64,000 nt of DNA from Rhizobium sp. 16-488-2b (GCF_017741815.1 NZ_JAGHMF010000014.1:186001-250000), one strand, 5' to 3'; positions 1 to 9,531 are shown, counted from the first letter of the stretch. Notes: generated from the letters alone by a model not told the origin. Made by a program: numbers and translations.

Positions 1-894
1 CCAGTCCCGCAGATCCGGCTCGCGCTCCAGCCTGACATCATCGGGATCGCCGCCGATCTTCATGTAGAGCTTACCATCCGGATAGCGGATCGGCGGCAGC
101 ATGTAGAAATCGTCGAGACCATCGACGCCATGCGAGATCAGCGACGGCATGCCGGCAAACCGTGCGGCGGCCGCCTCGTCGACCTCGTAGAAAGCGATGG
201 TGCGCGCATAAACCTTCAGATCAACAGGCTGCGGCAAGAGATTCTCCGCAATGGAAAAACCGCCGGCGGCGAGCAGCACCTTCTCGGCCCGATATGTCTT
301 CCCATCAGCCGTCTCGACGGCAACCAGCCCGCCCTCGTCGCGGATCGACACCGCGACCTCGCGGATGACGGAAGCCCCGGCCCTCTCGGCAGCGATCGAC
401 TGCGCCCTGACCAGATTGCGCGGGCTGATATAGCCGGCGCCCGTTGCCTCGTGCACACCCTCGGTACCGTCAGCAAAGGCGAAGAACGGAAACCGCTCCT
501 TCAGGCCGGCATCGTCAAGCAGCGACGTCTCGACGCCGAGCGACCGGGCAGCAGACGATGTCCGCTCGACATAGCCATCCGCCCCACCGCGCTTGGGACC
601 AACGACAAGGCAGCCGGCGGGCGTGTAGAAGGAAACACCGCTCTCCCCCTCGATCTCGGCGTAGCGACCGATCGAGCGATTGGCGAGCAAGGCCCAGTCG
701 CGGTCGGGATCGATGGTGCGGGTAATGCGACCCTCGTCGTAATGGCTGGCGAAGACGCCGTCATGCCGCTTGCGATCCTCGGGCTCGTCCGGGCCGATGA
801 CGGCCACGCCATCGGTCGACTTCGCCAGATGCCGGGCAGCGGCAGCACCCATCATGCCGCGGCCCACGATGATATATTTGAAATCCACGCTCAT
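1..894 (-). CDS. FAD-dependent oxidoreductase (DAO family), C-terminus cut by window edge
   Basis: Reading the reverse strand from the ATG at 892-894 gives 298 residues with no stop before the window edge, so the C-terminus is missing. The N-terminus has a Rossmann FAD-binding motif GRGMMG at residues 11-16. The conserved block GVFASHYDEGRITRT is shared with the next gene, and the two proteins are clearly paralogous throughout. The family (D-amino-acid oxidase fold, sarcosine or N-methyl amino acid oxidase type) oxidises secondary or primary amines using FAD. The substrate cannot be read from sequence. The gene lies 12 nt downstream of its paralogue on the same strand, so they are probably co-transcribed. 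Confidence 0.85.
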   Translation of the reverse strand, partial: MSVDFKYIIVGRGMMGAAAARHLAKSTDGVAVIGPDEPEDRKRHDGVFASHYDEGRITRTIDPDRDWALLANRSIGRYAEIEGESGVSFYTPAGCLVVGPKRGGADGYVERTSSAARSLGVETSLLDDAGLKERFPFFAFADGTEGVHEATGAGYISPRNLVRAQSIAAERAGASVIREVAVSIRDEGGLVAVETADGKTYRAEKVLLAAGGFSIAENLLPQPVDLKVYARTIAFYEVDEAAAARFAGMPSLISHGVDGLDDFYMLPPIRYPDGKLYMKIGGDPDDVRLEREPDLRDW

Positions 895-906
895 GACCGT
901 CCCGAT

Positions 907-2094
907 CTATCGAAAAGAAGGTGTCAGCTGCCGGCCGAAATCGGCCTCGCCGAGCGCGCCTTCCGAAAGCAGCACCGCACCCAGCCGCCCAAGCTCGTCC
1001 GACGACTTCGCGGCAACGAAATTGCCGCCCGTCAGCACCGCGATGCGCGGCGATGGGGTGAAGCCGGCATAGGGATAGGCGGTCGGCGTGAAGGTCGCGA
1101 CGCAGGGCGCCGATGTCACGGGGCAACCGGCGAGATCAGGCATCAGCTCCAGGGCCGTGGCCACCAGCAGATCGCGCTCGGCGGGATCACCGTCCGACCG
1201 GAACCACGCCCCGGCGTCCTGAAGCGTGTCGAAGCTGCGCGTCTCGGTATCGCCGCCAAGCTTCAGATAGGTCTTGCCGTCGGGATAGCGCACCGGCGGG
1301 AGAATATAGACATGGTCCTCGTCGCGATCACCGAAGACGATGCTCGACGGCATGCCGCCGAAGATCGCCTTTTCGCGCTCGCCGAGTTCGTAGAAGACAA
1401 CCGTTCGGGCCGCGACGCGGGTATCCACGGGCGCTGGAAGAAGCTGATTGAAATTGCTGAAACCGCCGGCCGCGACAAGCACGCGCTCCGCCGTATAGGT
1501 GCGGTCGCCGACGCTCACCTCGACATGCGAGCCAGCATCCTGGACGCTGGTTACCGTCGCATTGATGATGGTGACGCCGCCAACTTCCGCAAGCGCCGTC
1601 TGCGCGCGCACCAGGGCGCGCGGATTGACATGGCCGGCGCGACGCTTCTCGTAATAGCCGCTGAAGCTCTCCCTCAGCGTGAACTCAGGAAAACGCTGGC
1701 GCAGGGTGACCGCATCCAGCACCTCATACTCGACACCGAGCCCGTCGGAGACCTCGATCGCGCGCCCGAGATAGCCCTGCCCCGGCTGCGGCACCGGCCC
1801 GGCGAACAGGCACCCGGCTTCCGTGAAGAAGGAGATGCCGCTCTTCGCCTCGATCTCGGCGTAGCGGTCGAGCGAACGGGCGGCGAGCGTCGCCCAGACG
1901 ATGTTGTCGTCGAAAGTGCGGGTAATGCGCGCCTCGTCATAGTGGCTCGCGAACACGCCGTGGTGGCTCTTGCGCTCGACAGGCTCGCTCGGGCCGATCA
2001 GCGCCACCCCTTCGATCATCGCGCTGAGATGGCGGGCCGCAGCCGCGCCCATCATTCCGCGCCCGATTATGATCGCCTTGAAATCACATGCCAT
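907..2094 (-). CDS. FAD-dependent oxidoreductase (DAO family), tandem paralogue
   Basis: This 395-residue protein starts with MACDFKAIIIGRGMMGAAAARHL, an N-terminal dinucleotide-binding beta-alpha-beta unit with G11, G13 and G16. The length and fold fit the D-amino-acid oxidase/sarcosine oxidase family, which removes hydrogen from amines with FAD and releases peroxide. It is followed 12 nt later by a paralogue with the same N-terminus and the same ASHYDE(A/G)RITRT block, so this is a tandem duplication, probably one transcript. There is no signal peptide, so it should be cytoplasmic. Substrate is unknown; the family call is firm, the reaction is inferred. Confidence 0.88.
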   Translation of the reverse strand: MACDFKAIIIGRGMMGAAAARHLSAMIEGVALIGPSEPVERKSHHGVFASHYDEARITRTFDDNIVWATLAARSLDRYAEIEAKSGISFFTEAGCLFAGPVPQPGQGYLGRAIEVSDGLGVEYEVLDAVTLRQRFPEFTLRESFSGYYEKRRAGHVNPRALVRAQTALAEVGGVTIINATVTSVQDAGSHVEVSVGDRTYTAERVLVAAGGFSNFNQLLPAPVDTRVAARTVVFYELGEREKAIFGGMPSSIVFGDRDEDHVYILPPVRYPDGKTYLKLGGDTETRSFDTLQDAGAWFRSDGDPAERDLLVATALELMPDLAGCPVTSAPCVATFTPTAYPYAGFTPSPRIAVLTGGNFVAAKSSDELGRLGAVLLSEGALGEADFGRQLTPSFR

Positions 2095-2212
2095 GTCTCA
2101 CCTCGTTTCAAGGTGAGATAGCACGATCTGCAAGTTGAATCATATTGTTAAGTCATGCCCTCAGGTGATTCAGCCACAAGCGCTTTCGGCCGTGGCTATC
2201 CCACTTGAGCGA

Positions 2213-2887
2213 TCAGTTGATCATCGCCAGCACTTTGCCGCAATAGGCCTTGGAAACCGGGTTCATGCGGGTCGCCGCGTGGCCGGCATTGTACTTGAGG
2301 ATGGTATCGCAGGTCTCGCCGCCACCAAGCGTGTGGGCAGCCGCCAGATACTTCATGCCGTACTTGATGTTGGTATCGGGATCGAAGAGACCCTTGCTGG
2401 AACCCGAGTAGCCCATCATCCGAGCCGTCGCCGGCTTGATCTGCATGAGGCCGATTTCGCCGGCGCTGCCGCGGGCATTCGGATTGTAGTTGCTCTCGAC
2501 ACGCACCACGGCATGCGCGAGTTCGACCGGAACGTTGTACTCTCTCGCGTACTTGACGATGATCGCCGCATACTTGCTGCCGGGCATGTCGGGCATGGCG
2601 AAACCGGACGTACGGTCGACGGTGTTGAGTGCCACGGTCTTCTGGGCCTTATCGGTCTTCTGAGATTTGTCGGTCTTGGCGACCTTCTGCACCCGCTGGG
2701 CCTTGTGAACTTTCGGAGCCTTCTTCGAGGCCACTTCGGCCGTTTTGGCCTTCTCTGTCTTTTGCGTCTTGAGTGTCTGCGTCGTCTCTGTCGCTTGCGC
2801 TCTATTGCCCCATTCGCCTGCGTTTGCGCAATTGAATCCCATCAGCAGTGTGCTGGCGCACACCACAGCAGAAATAATCTTTCTCAT
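2213..2887 (-). CDS. Lytic transglycosylase, SLT domain, secreted
   Basis: The chosen start (MRKIISAVVCASTLLMGFNCANA) gives a clean Sec signal peptide and 224 residues; a longer reading from 2947 only adds a hydrophilic prefix before it. After the signal comes a low-complexity Lys/Thr/Ala/Gln-rich linker of about 60 residues with repeated KTDK and KAQK blocks, probably a wall-binding or spacer region. The C-terminal half is a family 1 SLT domain: VVRVESNYNPNARGSAGEIGLMQIKP contains the catalytic Glu (VES) and the GLMQI motif. It should cleave the MurNAc-GlcNAc bond of peptidoglycan in the periplasm. No operon partner is seen. Confidence 0.88.
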   Translation of the reverse strand: MRKIISAVVCASTLLMGFNCANAGEWGNRAQATETTQTLKTQKTEKAKTAEVASKKAPKVHKAQRVQKVAKTDKSQKTDKAQKTVALNTVDRTSGFAMPDMPGSKYAAIIVKYAREYNVPVELAHAVVRVESNYNPNARGSAGEIGLMQIKPATARMMGYSGSSKGLFDPDTNIKYGMKYLAAAHTLGGGETCDTILKYNAGHAATRMNPVSKAYCGKVLAMIN

Positions 2888-3147
2888 GTAGTCCAGATAC
2901 TCCAAGCAAAAGAAAAGCTGCGTATAAATGAAATCCGAACGCAGCATAAATTCGCATCAATACTCAAAGTATCAGCGATATTTCTTTTCTGTTTCAATTG
3001 ACGACGGTCGACAACACACAACAAAACAACCGGCGCCGTTTAGCGACTGCGGTTAGACCATCGCATTGAGGAGATAATAGGGAAAACATGTGGCAGCGCG
3101 GCAAACCCGTAAAATCTAGGGGTATATGCCGGCAAATCTGCCCGGTG

Positions 3148-3912
3148 TCAGGCGCCGTAGCGCGGCAGGGCCGATAGCAGGCGATGCAGCGTGTCGATCG
3201 TCGAGAAATCGGCGATCCCGTCGACCCTCTCGGGACGGAAATGGCGCTGGAAGGCTTCGATCTCGCCGGCCATCTTGTCGGAAAATTCGCCTGTGATCTC
3301 AGTGCCGTAACCGTAGAGCGACAGCATCGACTGCAGGGCCTCGACAGGCTGGCCCTGGTCGCCGCGCTGGAAGAAGCGTCCACCGGTGATCGCGGCCGGC
3401 GCCACCCAGTGGCCGATGCCCCTGGAGTGCAACAATCCCCAGGGGAAGTTTTCGCCTGGATCAAGCTTGCGCCGAGGGGCGACATCGGAGTGTCCGAGCA
3501 CCCTTTCCGGCACGATGGACCAACGTTCGCCGCAGTCGCGACACAATTCGATCACCGCCTCGAGCTGCGCCTGCGGATACTCGGGGCATCCGCCCGGATG
3601 TCCGGCATTGGCGATCTCGATCCCGATCGACGACGAGTTGATATCGGTCTCGCCCTGCCAGATGCTTTTGCCGGCGTGCCACGCGCGCCGCGCCTCCGGA
3701 ACGAGCTGCACGACGTCGCCATTCTCATGCACGAAGTAATGGCACGAGACCTGGCTCTCTTCGCGACAGAGCCAGTCGAGCGCCCCGTCCGCGGTCGGCA
3801 TGCCGGTATAATGGAGAATGATCATATCGGGCTTTCGCCCGTCGACGCGCTCGCCATGGTTCGGCGACGGCCGTACACTGGCTTTGGCGTAGTCTGCCTC
3901 AAAGGCGGTCAT
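3148..3912 (-). CDS. N-acetylmuramoyl-L-alanine amidase (AmiD/AmpD type) with peptidoglycan-binding domain
   Basis: A 254-residue amidase_2 domain protein. Zinc ligands by comparison with AmpD are His34 (IILHYTGM), His141 (LGHSDVAP) and Asp151; Glu99 lies in IGIEIAN. Residues about 185-250 look like a PG_binding_1 domain (VEALQSMLSLYGYG ... AFQRHFRPE). No signal peptide is visible, so it may be a cytoplasmic recycling amidase, as AmpD is, despite the wall-binding domain. Its ATG overlaps the stop of the upstream TerB-DnaJ gene (ATGA overlap at 3909-3912), so the two are translationally coupled. Confidence 0.9.
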   Translation of the reverse strand: MTAFEADYAKASVRPSPNHGERVDGRKPDMIILHYTGMPTADGALDWLCREESQVSCHYFVHENGDVVQLVPEARRAWHAGKSIWQGETDINSSSIGIEIANAGHPGGCPEYPQAQLEAVIELCRDCGERWSIVPERVLGHSDVAPRRKLDPGENFPWGLLHSRGIGHWVAPAAITGGRFFQRGDQGQPVEALQSMLSLYGYGTEITGEFSDKMAGEIEAFQRHFRPERVDGIADFSTIDTLHRLLSALPRYGA

Positions 3913-4616
3913 GCGGCGCGGCGTTCCTTCTCGATCGCCTCGTAGGCGGCATTGAGCGCCGCCATGCGTTCATTGGCAATCGCATGGAACTCGGCCGGCA
4001 CGCCGCGCGAGATCAACCGGTCCGGATGATGCTCGCTGACGAGACCGTGGTAACGGCGGCGGATCGTCGGGAAATCGTCCGACGGCGAAACGCCGAGCAC
4101 CTTGTAGGGATCGCCCCCGATCGACACATGCCGCGCGGCGATCTGCTCAAAGCGCTGTTCGCTCATGTGGAAGATCTCGGCCACATGCGCCAGGAACGCA
4201 AATTCCTTCTCGTGGATGACACCATCGGCCTTGGCGATATGGAACAGGCCGTCGAGCACTTCTTCCAGAACAGGGCAGTTGGCGGCGCAGGTCACGCAGA
4301 GCGTCGAAAGCCGCGCCGCATAGGCCTCATAGCCGGCCACATCCTGGCGAGCGAGATTATAAAGACGCGCGACGTTGACGGCCTGGTCGTCGGGAAACTC
4401 GAAAATCTCGCGGAAGGCCTGGACCTCCTTCTCGCTGACGATCCCGTCGGCCTTCGCCATCTTCGCCGACAGCGCGATGATCGCGACCGAAAACGCCACC
4501 TTGCGCCGCGTCTCGGGGTCGCCTTCAAAGACCGTGCGAACAGCCTCGACCACGGCGGAAAGCGCATTTCCCGCGGCGTTGCCAATGGCGTTCAGCAGTT
4601 TTTCCCAGAAGGACAT
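3909..4616 (-). CDS. TerB-DnaJ domain protein (DjlA-like co-chaperone)
   Basis: Starting at the ATG at 4616 (MSFWEKLLNAIGNAAG) gives 235 residues; the longer open frame upstream has no family resemblance. Residues about 36-160 form a TerB-like helical domain with two acidic repeats, KADGIVSEKE at 55-64 and KADGVIHEKE at 129-138. Residues 168-233 are a J domain with the HPD signature at 197-199, needed to stimulate DnaK. DjlA of enterobacteria has an N-terminal membrane helix; here the N-terminus is only amphipathic. The gene is translationally coupled to the downstream amidase. The domain call is firm, the partner unknown. Confidence 0.88.
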   Translation of the reverse strand: MSFWEKLLNAIGNAAGNALSAVVEAVRTVFEGDPETRRKVAFSVAIIALSAKMAKADGIVSEKEVQAFREIFEFPDDQAVNVARLYNLARQDVAGYEAYAARLSTLCVTCAANCPVLEEVLDGLFHIAKADGVIHEKEFAFLAHVAEIFHMSEQRFEQIAARHVSIGGDPYKVLGVSPSDDFPTIRRRYHGLVSEHHPDRLISRGVPAEFHAIANERMAALNAAYEAIEKERRAA

Positions 4617-5016
4617 CAGGTCTCTCGTGCAATAAAAGGAGAAACACCTTGAACAAATAAAGGTTGCCTTTGCAAGACGGGGATTGGCCGCAGGGTTGAA
4701 AACACCTTTCACAATTCGGTAATGGTCGCATGTAACCGAAACATTTTCGCTCTTTGCCGGCCACCCGCCCGACGACCTCGTGACGCATTGTCGCGCCGCA
4801 TCGGGACGCCTTCGAACACACCGGCCGACGATTTCCACAATCCAATCCAAATCGCGGTTACGGCTTGAACCGATTAGATCAGCGCCTGCGGGCGACTTGC
4901 TTGCTTGACCGCGCTGCAACACGCATTTTTCACAGAAACAACACTTTACACCATCCGCTCTCTGCCGCATCCATGCACGACCGAACCAAGTTTAGACACG
5001 GATAGCGGAGACACCC
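4617..5016. other. 400-nt non-coding gap between divergent genes
   Basis: This gap separates the TerB-DnaJ gene (minus) from the phosphofructokinase gene (plus) and must hold both promoters. A TTGACC at 4904-4909 is a possible -35 box for the plus-strand gene, but no convincing -10 follows. No hairpin, repeat or conserved small ORF was recognised. Long open frames here continue the TerB-DnaJ frame and look spurious. Confidence 0.5.
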
Positions 5017-6228
5017 ATGGCCAAGAAAAAAGTCGCAATGCTCACGGCAGGAGGCCTTGCGCCTTGCCTCTCTTCGGCCGTCGGCGGGTTGATCGAACGC
5101 TACACCGACATTGCTCCCGATCATGAACTTATCGCCTACCGCTCCGGCTACCAGGGCGTACTTCAGGGCGACAGCATCAAGATCACGCCTGAGATGCGTG
5201 AGAAGGCCTATCTGCTACATCGCTACGGCGGCTCGCCGATCGGCAACAGCCGCGTCAAGCTCACCAACGCCGCCGACTGCGTCAAGCGCGGGCTCGTCAA
5301 GGAAGGCGAAAACCCGCTCCGGGTCGCGGCCGAGCGCCTCGCCAATGACGGCGTCAGCATTCTCCACACGATCGGCGGCGACGACACCAACACGACCGCG
5401 GCCGACCTCGCCGCCTATCTCGCCGCCAACGGCTACGACCTGACGGTCGTCGGCCTGCCGAAGACCGTCGACAACGACGTCGTCCCGATCCGCCAGTCGC
5501 TCGGCGCCTGGACGGCGGCCGAAGTCGGCGCGCATTTCTTCGACAATGTCAGCAACGAGCAGACCGCCGCTCCTCGCACTCTCATCATCCATGAAGTCAT
5601 GGGCCGCCACTGCGGCTGGCTGACGGCGGCCACCGCCCGCGCCTATCTGAAGCGCACCCGCAACAATGAATATGTCGACGGCATGATGACCAATGCCGGC
5701 ATGAAGAGCATCGACGCGGTCTATCTGCCCGAAACGTTGTTCGACCTCGAAGAAGAATCGGCGCGCCTGAAGGAGATCATGGACCGCACCGGCCATGCGA
5801 CGGTCTTCGTCTCGGAAGGCGCGTGCCTCGACGCCATCGTCGCCGAGCGTGAAGCGGCCGGCGAAACCGTCAAGCGCGACGCCTTCGGCCATGTGAAGAT
5901 CGACACGATCAATGTCGGCGGCTGGTTCCAGAAGCAGTTCGCGAGCCTCTTGAACGCCGAGCGTTCGCTGGTGCAGAAATCCGGCTACTTCGCCCGCTCC
6001 GCCCCTGCCAACGGCGACGATCTGCGCCTGATCCAGAGCATGACCGACCTCGCCGTCGAGAGCGCCCTCAACAAGGTCTCGGGCGTGACCGGCCACGACG
6101 AAGGCCAGAACGGCAAGCTGCGCACCATCGAATTCCCACGCATCAAGGGCGGCAAGGCTTTCGACACCTCGGTCAAGTGGTTCGGCGAACTGATGGACGA
6201 GATCGGCCAGAAATACGAAGACGCATGA
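5017..6228 (+). CDS. pfp: 6-phosphofructokinase, PPi-dependent type
   Basis: The 403-residue protein has the PFK signature with GGDD at residues 120-123 and PKTVDND at 149-155. ATP-dependent enzymes have GGDG at the first site; the Asp replacement marks pyrophosphate-dependent enzymes, which interconvert fructose 6-phosphate and fructose 1,6-bisphosphate reversibly using PPi. MGRHCGW near residue 200 is the usual substrate-binding segment. The start is supported by GGAG upstream in GATAGCGGAGAC. It is a single gene with no glycolytic neighbours. Cytoplasmic. The PPi assignment rests on the GGDD motif and established family knowledge. Confidence 0.92.
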   Translation: MAKKKVAMLTAGGLAPCLSSAVGGLIERYTDIAPDHELIAYRSGYQGVLQGDSIKITPEMREKAYLLHRYGGSPIGNSRVKLTNAADCVKRGLVKEGENPLRVAAERLANDGVSILHTIGGDDTNTTAADLAAYLAANGYDLTVVGLPKTVDNDVVPIRQSLGAWTAAEVGAHFFDNVSNEQTAAPRTLIIHEVMGRHCGWLTAATARAYLKRTRNNEYVDGMMTNAGMKSIDAVYLPETLFDLEEESARLKEIMDRTGHATVFVSEGACLDAIVAEREAAGETVKRDAFGHVKIDTINVGGWFQKQFASLLNAERSLVQKSGYFARSAPANGDDLRLIQSMTDLAVESALNKVSGVTGHDEGQNGKLRTIEFPRIKGGKAFDTSVKWFGELMDEIGQKYEDA

Positions 6229-6287
6229 TTGACGCAGGCGAGATATGATGTCTTTGCTTGTCCTCTAATGAAAGAGGAGGAGATTCC

Positions 6288-6923
6288 ATGTCGCTCGAAG
6301 CTTGGCTGGCATTTGCTGCCGCATCGGCAATCATGCTGGCTATCCCAGGGCCGACGATTCTCCTCGTCGTATCTTATGCGCTCGGCCACGGCCGCAAGAC
6401 AGCCTTTGCGACCGTGAGCGGCGTGGCGCTCGGCGACTTCACCGCGATGACGGCATCTCTGTTCGGCCTCGGCGCGCTGCTGGCCGCGTCGGCGACGCTG
6501 TTCACCGTTCTGAAGTTCATCGGCGGCGCCTATCTGATCTGGCTCGGCATCAAGCTCTGGCGGGCGCCGATCATTGACGGCCCGATGGCCGACAATGACA
6601 ATCTGCCCGAGGAAAAATCGCTGAAGATCTTCCTCCATGCCTATGTGGTGACCGCGCTCAACCCGAAGAGCATCGTGTTCTTCGTGGCCTTCGTCCCGCA
6701 GTTCTTGAATCCTGCGCTTCCCTTCTTCGGCCAGATGCTGATCATGGAAGCCACCTTCCTCGTGCTCGCGACCATCAACGCCTCCACCTACGCGCTTGCC
6801 GCGCATGCTGCGCGGGGCCTGATTCGCAAGGCCGCCGTGCAGCGCGCGGTCAATCGCACGGGCGGCACATTGCTCATTGCAGCCGGCGCCGTGACCGCCG
6901 GATATCGCCGTATCGCGGCCTGA
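6288..6923 (+). CDS. LysE/RhtB family amino-acid exporter
   Basis: The start at 6288 (MSLEAWLAFAAASAIM) is preceded by a strong Shine-Dalgarno AAAGAGGAGGAG, better than the upstream in-frame start. The 211-residue product has about six hydrophobic segments and the LysE-family N-terminal pattern AIPGPTILLVVSYALGHGRKTA. Members export amino acids or homoserine lactone-type metabolites across the inner membrane. The gene stands alone between phosphofructokinase and a transglycosylase. Family firm, substrate unknown. Confidence 0.9.
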   Translation: MSLEAWLAFAAASAIMLAIPGPTILLVVSYALGHGRKTAFATVSGVALGDFTAMTASLFGLGALLAASATLFTVLKFIGGAYLIWLGIKLWRAPIIDGPMADNDNLPEEKSLKIFLHAYVVTALNPKSIVFFVAFVPQFLNPALPFFGQMLIMEATFLVLATINASTYALAAHAARGLIRKAAVQRAVNRTGGTLLIAAGAVTAGYRRIAA

Positions 6924-7071
6924 AAATCTCGGGTTACCGACCGCGAAAGGCTCAAGAAATTTTCCGTGGGTTGCCGCAAAGCAACGAATAGGTTAATTGG
7001 CAATTCAGGGCTTAAGGTTTTTGGTAACTTTTGACGCTGCCGGGGTGGCGCGTTTTCACGAGAGTGAGAGT

Positions 7072-7986
7072 ATGGCAGCGATCGGTTTTTCCGGCTTGAA
7101 ACGCAATCTCATCGTATCCACGATGCTGTGCTGCGTTGCTGCTGGCTGCTCGAGCGTCGAATACACATCCCAGGCGGATTTGATGGCCGAGCAGGTCGTC
7201 GTCCCTACCCCGAAGCCCGGCGAAGACGCGATGTTCGCGGCCATTCCAGCAGGCGAAGGCACACCTGGTACTCAGATCGGCGGCGACCAGACCGCTGCAT
7301 CCGTCGCAACCGCCGCCATGCCGGCAGTCGATTCGACGCAGCAGACAGCGCAGTTGCAGCCTGCCGCTTACGGCCAAATCCCGCTGACACCTGAAATGAC
7401 CGCGATCCAGTCCGTGGTGCCGACCCCGCGACCGGGCGCACCGTCGACCGAACTCGCTTTCGCCGCCAGCCCGCAGAACAATGCCATTGCCGCCCTTTCG
7501 GCGATCGACACCACGCCGCACTCGATGATGGACTACGGCTTCGACACATCGGGCCCGATGGACCCGCCGACCGCGCCGCCAATGTTCAGCGATAATGACA
7601 GCGACGACGATGGTGCGCCGACGGTCGAAAAGAGCGCGATCACCAAGATCATCGATAAATATTCGCAGATTTATAAGGTGCCCGCGACGCTGCTTCACCG
7701 CGTAGTTCACCGCGAAAGCCGCTACAACCCGAAGGCCTACAACAAGCGCGGTTACTTCGGCCTCATGCAGATCAAGTACAACACCGCCAAGTCCATGGGC
7801 TACGACGGCCAGCCCGAGGGCCTGTTCGACGCCGAAACCAACATCAAATATGCCGCCAAGTATCTGCGCGGCGCATGGCTGGTGTCCGACAACAGCGAAG
7901 ACAATGCCGTCAGGCTCTACGCTCGCGGCTACTATTACGACGCAAAGCGAAAGGGCATGGACGACATCGCCCACGGCAACTACTAG
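7072..7986 (+). CDS. Lytic transglycosylase lipoprotein, SLT domain
   Basis: The chosen start at 7072 gives 304 residues and a lipoprotein signal ending in CCVAAGCSS, a lipobox, which an upstream start would bury. A Pro/Thr/Ala-rich linker of about 150 residues carries two copies of a VVPTP(K/R)PG motif. The C-terminal SLT domain contains LHRVVHRESRYNP with the catalytic Glu and GYFGLMQIKYNTA. It should be an outer-membrane-anchored lytic transglycosylase. The linker is unusual in repeating the VVPTP block. Confidence 0.88.
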   Translation: MAAIGFSGLKRNLIVSTMLCCVAAGCSSVEYTSQADLMAEQVVVPTPKPGEDAMFAAIPAGEGTPGTQIGGDQTAASVATAAMPAVDSTQQTAQLQPAAYGQIPLTPEMTAIQSVVPTPRPGAPSTELAFAASPQNNAIAALSAIDTTPHSMMDYGFDTSGPMDPPTAPPMFSDNDSDDDGAPTVEKSAITKIIDKYSQIYKVPATLLHRVVHRESRYNPKAYNKRGYFGLMQIKYNTAKSMGYDGQPEGLFDAETNIKYAAKYLRGAWLVSDNSEDNAVRLYARGYYYDAKRKGMDDIAHGNY

Positions 7987-8007
7987 GCCTTATAGGCTTT
8001 AGCGTCT

Positions 8008-9399
8008 CTATTGCGCGAGATCGGCCGAGGCCGATCGGGTCGGCGGCGGCAGCGTCGCCAATATCTCCTTCAACAGAATCTCAGGCTGGTAACGCAGCCA
8101 GCTCGGCGTCAGGCCGAGCCTGACCATGACGAGACTGGCCGAAGGCACGATCACCATGCTCTGTCCGTCATGCCCTTCCAGCCAGAAGGCGTCGTCCGGA
8201 ATACCGGTCTCCCCGCTTCTACCGCTGCCAGGCGGGCGAAGCCAGGACTGACCATGCGAATACATGCCGCCGGAAGATGCCGTCGGCGTGCGCATCATGC
8301 TCATGAAGCTCTCGGGCAGCAGCCGCTCGCCGTTCCAGACGCCATCCTGCAACAGGAACTGCCCGAACCGCACCCAATCACGCGCCGTCGCATAGAGATA
8401 GGAGCTGCCGGCGAAGGTGCCGCGCGCATCGACCTCGAACACCGCACTCGACATGCCGAGCGGATCAAACAGCGCCGTTCTCGGATAGTCGATCGCCTGC
8501 TTCTCGTCGCCAAGGCGATCCATCCAGATGCGGGAGATCAAAACGGAGGTTCCGCTGGAGTAGTTGAACTGCGTGCCGGGATCGTCGTCGAGATCAAGGC
8601 TTGCCGGCAGCGCCGTCTGGTCGGCGTCGAGATAGAGCATGCGTGTGACGTCGGCCACCGTGCCATAATCCTCGTTGAACCTGAGGCCGCTCTCCATGCC
8701 AAGCAGTTGCCCAAGCGTGATCTGCGACCGCTTGTCGTCACGCCATTGCGCAAACAGCCCGGCATCCTCGGCGCCGATCTTGCCATCGAGCATCAACCGG
8801 CCGACGAGCGCGGCATTGACCGTCTTGGTCATCGACCAGCCGATCAATGGCGTCTGCGGCCCGAAACCCTTGCCGTAATTCTCCGCAACGATCTTTCCGT
8901 CATGCAAGACGACCACGGCGCGCATGTGCGCGCCGGTCAAATCAGGGTCGGCGAGAAGTGCCGCGATCGCCGCATCGTTTTCGATCGGCAGCGCCGCTGC
9001 GGTCTCTGCAGGCTTTGCGACGGCAGGCTCGGGCACCGCCTTTCGCGCGGCCGCGAAATCGCCATCGGGCACGGCCGTACAGCCGAGACCATCGCGATAG
9101 ATCGCATAATTGGCCGCAAACAGCCCGAGGATACGCGCCGTCACCTGCTTGCCGGCCTCATCGACCTGCACGCGAATCAGCCTCAGCAGGGGATTGCCGG
9201 GCGCCTGGACGTCTTCGGCCAGCACGGCATTCGCGTCGCGCCCTGCCAGGAAGACATTCGAGCAGACGATCTTCGCCGCATAGCCGTCACCGATCCTGAG
9301 CAGCTCCGGCGGCCTGACATAAAGCCAGCCCGCACCCGCAACGACGATGACGGCAACACCCGCAGCAGCCGCCTTCAAGATGCGCAGAACGCGTCCCAT
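8008..9399 (-). CDS. Serine hydrolase of the beta-lactamase/DD-peptidase (class C) fold
   Basis: The start at 9399 gives 463 residues beginning with MGRVLRILKAAAAGVAVIVV, an N-terminal membrane anchor or uncleaved signal. The catalytic SxxK is seen in GWSMTKTVNAALVGRLML and the YxN-like triad in FNYSSGTSV. The C-terminus has the substrate segment EGHDGQSMVIVPS, where an HxG-like pattern replaces KTG. Such proteins (6-aminohexanoate hydrolase/EstB type) act as esterases, amidases or peptidases; true beta-lactamase activity is not implied. It lies alone, divergent from btaA. Confidence 0.85.
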   Translation of the reverse strand: MGRVLRILKAAAAGVAVIVVAGAGWLYVRPPELLRIGDGYAAKIVCSNVFLAGRDANAVLAEDVQAPGNPLLRLIRVQVDEAGKQVTARILGLFAANYAIYRDGLGCTAVPDGDFAAARKAVPEPAVAKPAETAAALPIENDAAIAALLADPDLTGAHMRAVVVLHDGKIVAENYGKGFGPQTPLIGWSMTKTVNAALVGRLMLDGKIGAEDAGLFAQWRDDKRSQITLGQLLGMESGLRFNEDYGTVADVTRMLYLDADQTALPASLDLDDDPGTQFNYSSGTSVLISRIWMDRLGDEKQAIDYPRTALFDPLGMSSAVFEVDARGTFAGSSYLYATARDWVRFGQFLLQDGVWNGERLLPESFMSMMRTPTASSGGMYSHGQSWLRPPGSGRSGETGIPDDAFWLEGHDGQSMVIVPSASLVMVRLGLTPSWLRYQPEILLKEILATLPPPTRSASADLAQ

Positions 9400-9513
9400 G
9401 AGCACCCCTCCCCAGCCAATAGAGAAACAGGAAAATTGCCCTTTGGAAAGCGCCGTCAAGTCCCGGCCGTTCCCAATTGCGCGAGGCACCAACAGCTAGG
9501 CCGCCCACAGGGG

Positions 9514-9531
9514 ACGTCATCAAACTGTAGC
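9514..9531 (+). promoter_or_regulatory. Candidate Pho box upstream of btaAB
   Basis: Two heptamers, ACGTCAT and CTGTAGC, are separated by CAAA, giving the 7-4-7 direct-repeat layout of a PhoB site (consensus CTGTCAT-N4-CTGTCAT). Nine of 14 positions match. Membrane-lipid replacement by betaine lipids is known to be PhoB-controlled in Sinorhizobium meliloti, so a site is expected here. The match is modest. Confidence 0.45.

Noticed and set aside
130..2121. 663-codon open frame on the plus strand over the two FAD oxidases
   Set aside because: It is a shadow: GC-rich antisense frame with no family features, while the minus strand has full FAD-binding motifs.
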